A stretch of 64,000 bases of DNA from Alphaproteobacteria bacterium MedPE-SWcel (GTDB taxonomy: Bacteria > Pseudomonadota > Alphaproteobacteria > Rhodobacterales > Rhodobacteraceae), in NCBI GenBank assembly GCA_001874255.1, contig MPDC01000011.1, forward strand, positions 62,001 to 126,000, in the 5' to 3' direction. Both the position numbers and the translations under genes were made by a program. Of the stretch, positions 61,070 to 64,000 are shown in pieces (the first letter of the stretch is position 1; the number at the start of each line of letters is the position of its first letter). The notes below the pieces were generated by a model. That model had not been told where the DNA came from and did not search any database. It worked only from the letters and a program-made list of their open reading frames with translations.

Positions 61070-61774
61070 ATGCTCCCGTCCCATGCTCCCATGATCGACA
61101 TCCGTGATGTCTCCAAAAGCTTCACCCTGCACAATCAGGGCAGCGCCACGATCCCGGTGATGCAGGGGGCGACCCTTGCCGTGGGCCCCGGCGAATGCGT
61201 CGGGCTGGTCGGGGCCTCGGGGGCCGGGAAATCCACCCTGATGCGGCTGATCTACGGCAACTACCTCGCCGCCTCCGGGCAGATCCTGATCGGCGGGCTC
61301 GATGTGGTGCGCGCGGAACCCCGCCAGATCCTGGAACTGCGCCGCAAGACGCTGGGCTATGTCAGCCAGTTCCTGCGGGTGGTGCCGCGGGTGTCGACCC
61401 TCGATGTGGTGGCCGAGCCGCTGCTGGCGGTGGACACGCCGCTGGATCTGGCCCGAGACCGCGCCGCATCGCTTTTGGCAGAGCTCAATATCCCCGAACG
61501 GCTCTGGAGCCTCAGCCCCACGACATTTTCCGGCGGCGAACAGCAGCGGGTCAATATCGCCCGGGGCTTTGCCTATGACTACCCGGCGATGTTGCTGGAT
61601 GAACCCACCGCCAGTCTCGACGCGAGGAACCGCGCCACCGTGCTCGGGCTGATCGGCGCGGCCAAGGCGCGCGGTGCCGCCATCATCGGGATTTTCCACG
61701 ACGAAGCCGCCCGCGATCAGGTCTGCGACCGGTTCATCGATGTATCGGCCTTCGCGCCCCGGGCCGCCGCATGA
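61070..61774 (+). CDS. phnL: C-P lyase ABC-type subunit PhnL
   Basis: 234 residues. Walker A GASGAGKST, signature FSGGEQQRVNIARG and Walker B MLLDEPTASLDA; KTLGYVSQFLRVVPRVSTLDVV is a PhnL signature. It works with PhnGHI in the first step. AAAGG lies before ATG 61070; ATG 61091 is possible. The stop overlaps phnN (ATGA). Confidence 0.94.
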   Translation: MLPSHAPMIDIRDVSKSFTLHNQGSATIPVMQGATLAVGPGECVGLVGASGAGKSTLMRLIYGNYLAASGQILIGGLDVVRAEPRQILELRRKTLGYVSQFLRVVPRVSTLDVVAEPLLAVDTPLDLARDRAASLLAELNIPERLWSLSPTTFSGGEQQRVNIARGFAYDYPAMLLDEPTASLDARNRATVLGLIGAAKARGAAIIGIFHDEAARDQVCDRFIDVSAFAPRAAA

Positions 61775-62379
61775 CGCGGTCCGCTGATGCCCCAGACACC
61801 CCCGGTGCCCCAGACGCCTCTGCCGCTTCAGGCGCCAAAGGCCCGGTGATCGCCGTCGTCGGCCCCTCGGGCGTTGGCAAGGACAGCCTGATGAGCGGTC
61901 TCGCGGTGGCCGATCCGCGCCTGCGCTCCATGCGCCGCGTCATCACCCGCGCTCCGGACGCCGGCGGCGAGGATTATCAACCGGTCTCCGAGGCGGAGTT
62001 CGAGGCGCTGGTCGCGGCCGATGTCTTCGCGCTCCATTGGCGGGCGCACGGGCTGCGCTACGGGATTTCCCGCGACATCGAAGCTCTGCGGCTGGGGGCC
62101 TCGGGGGTGCTGGTCAACCTGTCGCGGGCCGTCCTGTTGCAGGCGCAGGAGGTCTTTGACGACTTCCGGGTGATCTCCGTCACCGCCGATCCAAAGGTGC
62201 TGGCGGCCCGGCTCGCCACGCGCGGCCGCGAGGATCCCGAAGAGGTGCAGCGCCGACTGTCCCGGGCCGGCCTCGCCCTGCCGGAGGGCTTGCAACAGGT
62301 CTACAAGGTCGACAACAGCGGTGCCCTCAGCGCCGCCATTGTCGCGGCGCAGGCGATCATTCAGGCCGAAAGGGCGTAG
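61771..62379 (+). CDS. phnN: Ribose 1,5-bisphosphokinase PhnN
   Basis: 202 residues, guanylate-kinase fold with P-loop VVGPSGVGKDSLM (near residue 30). It makes PRPP from ribose-1,5-bisphosphate at the end of the C-P lyase route. The N-terminal 25 residues are a low-complexity Asp/Ala/Pro stretch made by an 18-bp repeat and are not part of the fold. It overlaps phnL by 4 bp and the convergent DUF1045 gene by 19 bp. Confidence 0.93.
   Translation: MTRSADAPDTPGAPDASAASGAKGPVIAVVGPSGVGKDSLMSGLAVADPRLRSMRRVITRAPDAGGEDYQPVSEAEFEALVAADVFALHWRAHGLRYGISRDIEALRLGASGVLVNLSRAVLLQAQEVFDDFRVISVTADPKVLAARLATRGREDPEEVQRRLSRAGLALPEGLQQVYKVDNSGALSAAIVAAQAIIQAERA
61786..61821 (+). repeat. 18-bp tandem repeat at the start of phnN
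   Basis: GATGCCCCAGACACCCCC (61786-61803) and GGTGCCCCAGACGCCTCT (61804-61821), with a weaker third unit to about 61839. Codes for DAPDTP-GAPDAS-AASGAK in frame, so PhnN carries a non-conserved N-terminal extension. Confidence 0.7.
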
Positions 62380-63044
62380 CGGTGCAGCAGATGAAAGCGC
62401 CCGTCTTCTGCCTCGCCCACCAGCGCCAGATCGGTGAGGGTCAGCGGTCGGGGCAGGCGCGGCGTCAGCTGCGCCGCCAGATAGGCCTCGACACGGGGCA
62501 GCTGCGCTTTGGGCAGTTTTCCGGTCAGGGTGATGTGAAAGCGGAACTGATCCAGCACATAAGGATAGCCCCAGCGGGTCAGGTTTTCGTCCTGTTCGGC
62601 ACTCAGCCCCGCCGCCCGACGCCGGTCCAGCTCATCCTCCGGGGCGGGCGCCCGAAAGCGGTCCAGCCCGGTGACACAGGCCGCCGCCAGCCTGTTCAGC
62701 GCCGAGACCTCGCCACGCGGGCACAGAGCCAGAAACCGGCCCAGCCGCTGGATCTGCAGCCCCTCCAGCGTGACGGGTGCCTGCGTCGCGGCCAGTTCGG
62801 CGCAGGCGGCGTGAAGCTGCCCCGCATCGGTGCCCGCCGCCAGCCGCATCGGTGGCTTCATCGTAGCGTGCAGCCCGTATTTCCGCGGCGTGGCGGTGAC
62901 CGCATCCACGTCGATCTCTGCCGCAGCGGGATGGGGCGCGCTGCGCCCCTGTTCCATATCCCAGCCCAGCCAGCCGGTCGCCCAGCGGCTCCAGTCCGCC
63001 TCGGCGGGTGGGGCATAATAAACTGCGTATCGCGTAAATGTCAC
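62361..63044 (-). CDS. DUF1045 phosphonate-locus protein
   Basis: 227 residues of the DUF1045/TIGR03223 family, which is nearly always encoded beside C-P lyase genes. RYAVYYAPPAEADWSRWATGWLGWD at the start and the paired HATMKPPM and HITLTGKLP motifs suggest a 2H-phosphoesterase-like fold with two H-x-T/S motifs. It may cleave a cyclic ribose phosphate intermediate; not proven. Convergent with phnN, divergent from phnM. Confidence 0.85.
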   Translation of the reverse strand: MTFTRYAVYYAPPAEADWSRWATGWLGWDMEQGRSAPHPAAAEIDVDAVTATPRKYGLHATMKPPMRLAAGTDAGQLHAACAELAATQAPVTLEGLQIQRLGRFLALCPRGEVSALNRLAAACVTGLDRFRAPAPEDELDRRRAAGLSAEQDENLTRWGYPYVLDQFRFHITLTGKLPKAQLPRVEAYLAAQLTPRLPRPLTLTDLALVGEAEDGRFHLLHRYALSA

Positions 63045-63096
63045 AATGGCCTCCTAAGACGTGGGCCTTCCCATGACCGAAAGATGTGAACTCCAG

Positions 63097-64000
63097 ATGA
63101 CACAAGAGCTGATCCTTGCCAATGCCACGTTGATCCTCGCGGACGAGACCCGGAGGGGCTGCGTGAAAATCACCGATGGCCTGATTTCCGACATCTCCGA
63201 CGGCACATCTGTTCCCGCAGGGGCGGTCGATCTGGACGGTGATTACCTCAGCCCAGGCCTGATCGAGCTGCACACCGACAATCTGGAACGCCATATTGAA
63301 CCGCGCCCCGGCGTCGACTGGCCCCATGCAGCCGCCATCGTCGCCCATGATGCAGAGCTGGCCTCGACCGGGATCACCACCGTGTTTGATGCGATGCGGG
63401 TGGGCTCGATCCAGCGCGGCAAGGGGCGCTATCTGAAATATGCCCGGCAATTGGCGACAGAGATGCTGGACCTGCGGGCAAAGGAGATGCTGAAGATCAG
63501 CCACTTCCTGCATCTGCGGGCCGAAGTCTGCTCCGAGACCCTGGCCGAGGAGCTGGCCGAGTTCGGTCCCGACGATCGGGTCGGCCTGGTCAGCCTGATG
63601 GATCACACGCCCGGCCAGCGCCAGTTCCGCGATATCTCCAAGCTGGAGCATTACGTGAAGTCAAAGCGCGGCATGTCGGATGAGGACTTCATCACCCATG
63701 TGGCCGAACTGAAGCAGTTGCGCGCCCGGTTCGGGGACCTGCATGAGGCGGCCACCGTGGCCGCAGCGGCGCGGTTCGGGGCTGTGCTGGCCAGCCACGA
63801 CGACACCACCGCCCGGCAGGTGGAGGTCTCGGCGGGACACGGCATCCGGCTGGCGGAATTCCCCACAACGGTCGAGGCCGCACGGGCCTGTCGCGCGCAT
63901 GGGATCGCGGTGATGATGGGGGCGCCCAATCTGATGCGGGGCGGGTCCCATTCGGGCAATGTGGCGGCCAAGGATCTGGCGGATCTGGAGCTTCTGGACA
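63097..64000 (+). CDS. phnM: Alpha-D-ribose 1-methylphosphonate 5-triphosphate diphosphatase PhnM (partial)
   Basis: 301 complete codons are visible; the reading frame is open to the window end, and PhnM usually has about 380 residues. LILANATLILADE at the start, the metal-binding ELHTDNLERH and HAAAIVAHDAELASTGITTVFDA, then ASHDDTT and APNLMRGGSHSGN are PhnM signatures (amidohydrolase family). It removes pyrophosphate from the triphosphate intermediate. Start 63097 is taken; in-frame ATG 63073 is also possible and neither has a clear ribosome binding site. Confidence 0.93.
   Translation, partial: MTQELILANATLILADETRRGCVKITDGLISDISDGTSVPAGAVDLDGDYLSPGLIELHTDNLERHIEPRPGVDWPHAAAIVAHDAELASTGITTVFDAMRVGSIQRGKGRYLKYARQLATEMLDLRAKEMLKISHFLHLRAEVCSETLAEELAEFGPDDRVGLVSLMDHTPGQRQFRDISKLEHYVKSKRGMSDEDFITHVAELKQLRARFGDLHEAATVAAAARFGAVLASHDDTTARQVEVSAGHGIRLAEFPTTVEAARACRAHGIAVMMGAPNLMRGGSHSGNVAAKDLADLELLD

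Overview
This window reads as one contiguous piece of a GC-rich alphaproteobacterial chromosome, almost certainly order Rhodobacterales (Roseobacter/Rhodobacter group). The evidence is the ethylmalonyl-CoA pathway gene set (mcl2, mch, ecm, ccr), an alphaproteobacterial sdhCDAB operon, an HvrA-like H-NS protein, an Irr-box in front of an nfuA-type gene, and C-P lyase and paa operons of roseobacterial layout. I see no transposase, integrase, phage gene, tRNA, rRNA or CRISPR array. Genes are densely packed, often with ATGA or TGATG overlaps.

Layout. 1-1 kb: a gene-free stretch with two 12-bp tandem arrays and a small secreted protein. 1.0-3.7 kb: mcl2, nnrU, a DUF1737 gene and mch. 4.2-9.9 kb: sdhC-sdhD-sdhA, then two sulfotransferase-like genes inserted before sdhB, then two small ORFs. 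10-13.3 kb: ornithine-type decarboxylase, a DUF1989 protein, deoD and an H-NS-like gene. 13.5-18.5 kb: ecm, a glycerol-3-phosphate acyltransferase-like gene and ccr. 18.9-22 kb: LuxR solo, RecD-like helicase, SDR. 22.1-28.9 kb (minus strand): TIGR02186/TauE pair and a BmpA-type nucleoside ABC operon. 29-32.5 kb (minus): rimI, tsaB, nfuA, a universal stress protein and ilvE. 32.6-37.4 kb: paaABCDE with a GntR/FCD regulator. 37.4-40.9 kb: amidotransferase divergent from a P450 plus glutamine-synthetase-like pair. 41-50 kb: FkbM methyltransferase, class III aminotransferase and IclR, divergent from a TctCBA transporter, a wrecked aldehyde dehydrogenase, a Tm-1-like protein and a hotdog thioesterase. 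50.3-64 kb: rpe, then phnCDE1E2, a hexapeptide transferase, phnF, phnGHIJKL, phnN, a DUF1045 gene and phnM, which is cut by the window end.

How the genes work together. The ethylmalonyl-CoA pathway genes convert acetyl-CoA-derived C4 units to glyoxylate and propionyl-CoA, which feed the TCA cycle served by succinate dehydrogenase. The paa genes supply acetyl-CoA and succinyl-CoA from phenylacetate. The phn block imports and cleaves phosphonates. A near-identical palindrome in front of mcl2 and ccr suggests shared control of the ethylmalonyl-CoA pathway.

Two kinds of structure are not explained by the genes. First, at about a dozen places there are short degenerate tandem arrays, each with its own unit (9-18 bp, most often 12). 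Those inside genes have units divisible by three; arrays with 13-15 bp units lie only in spacers. Second, several intergenic gaps, mostly between convergent genes, are filled with runs of perfect hairpins that share structure but not sequence.
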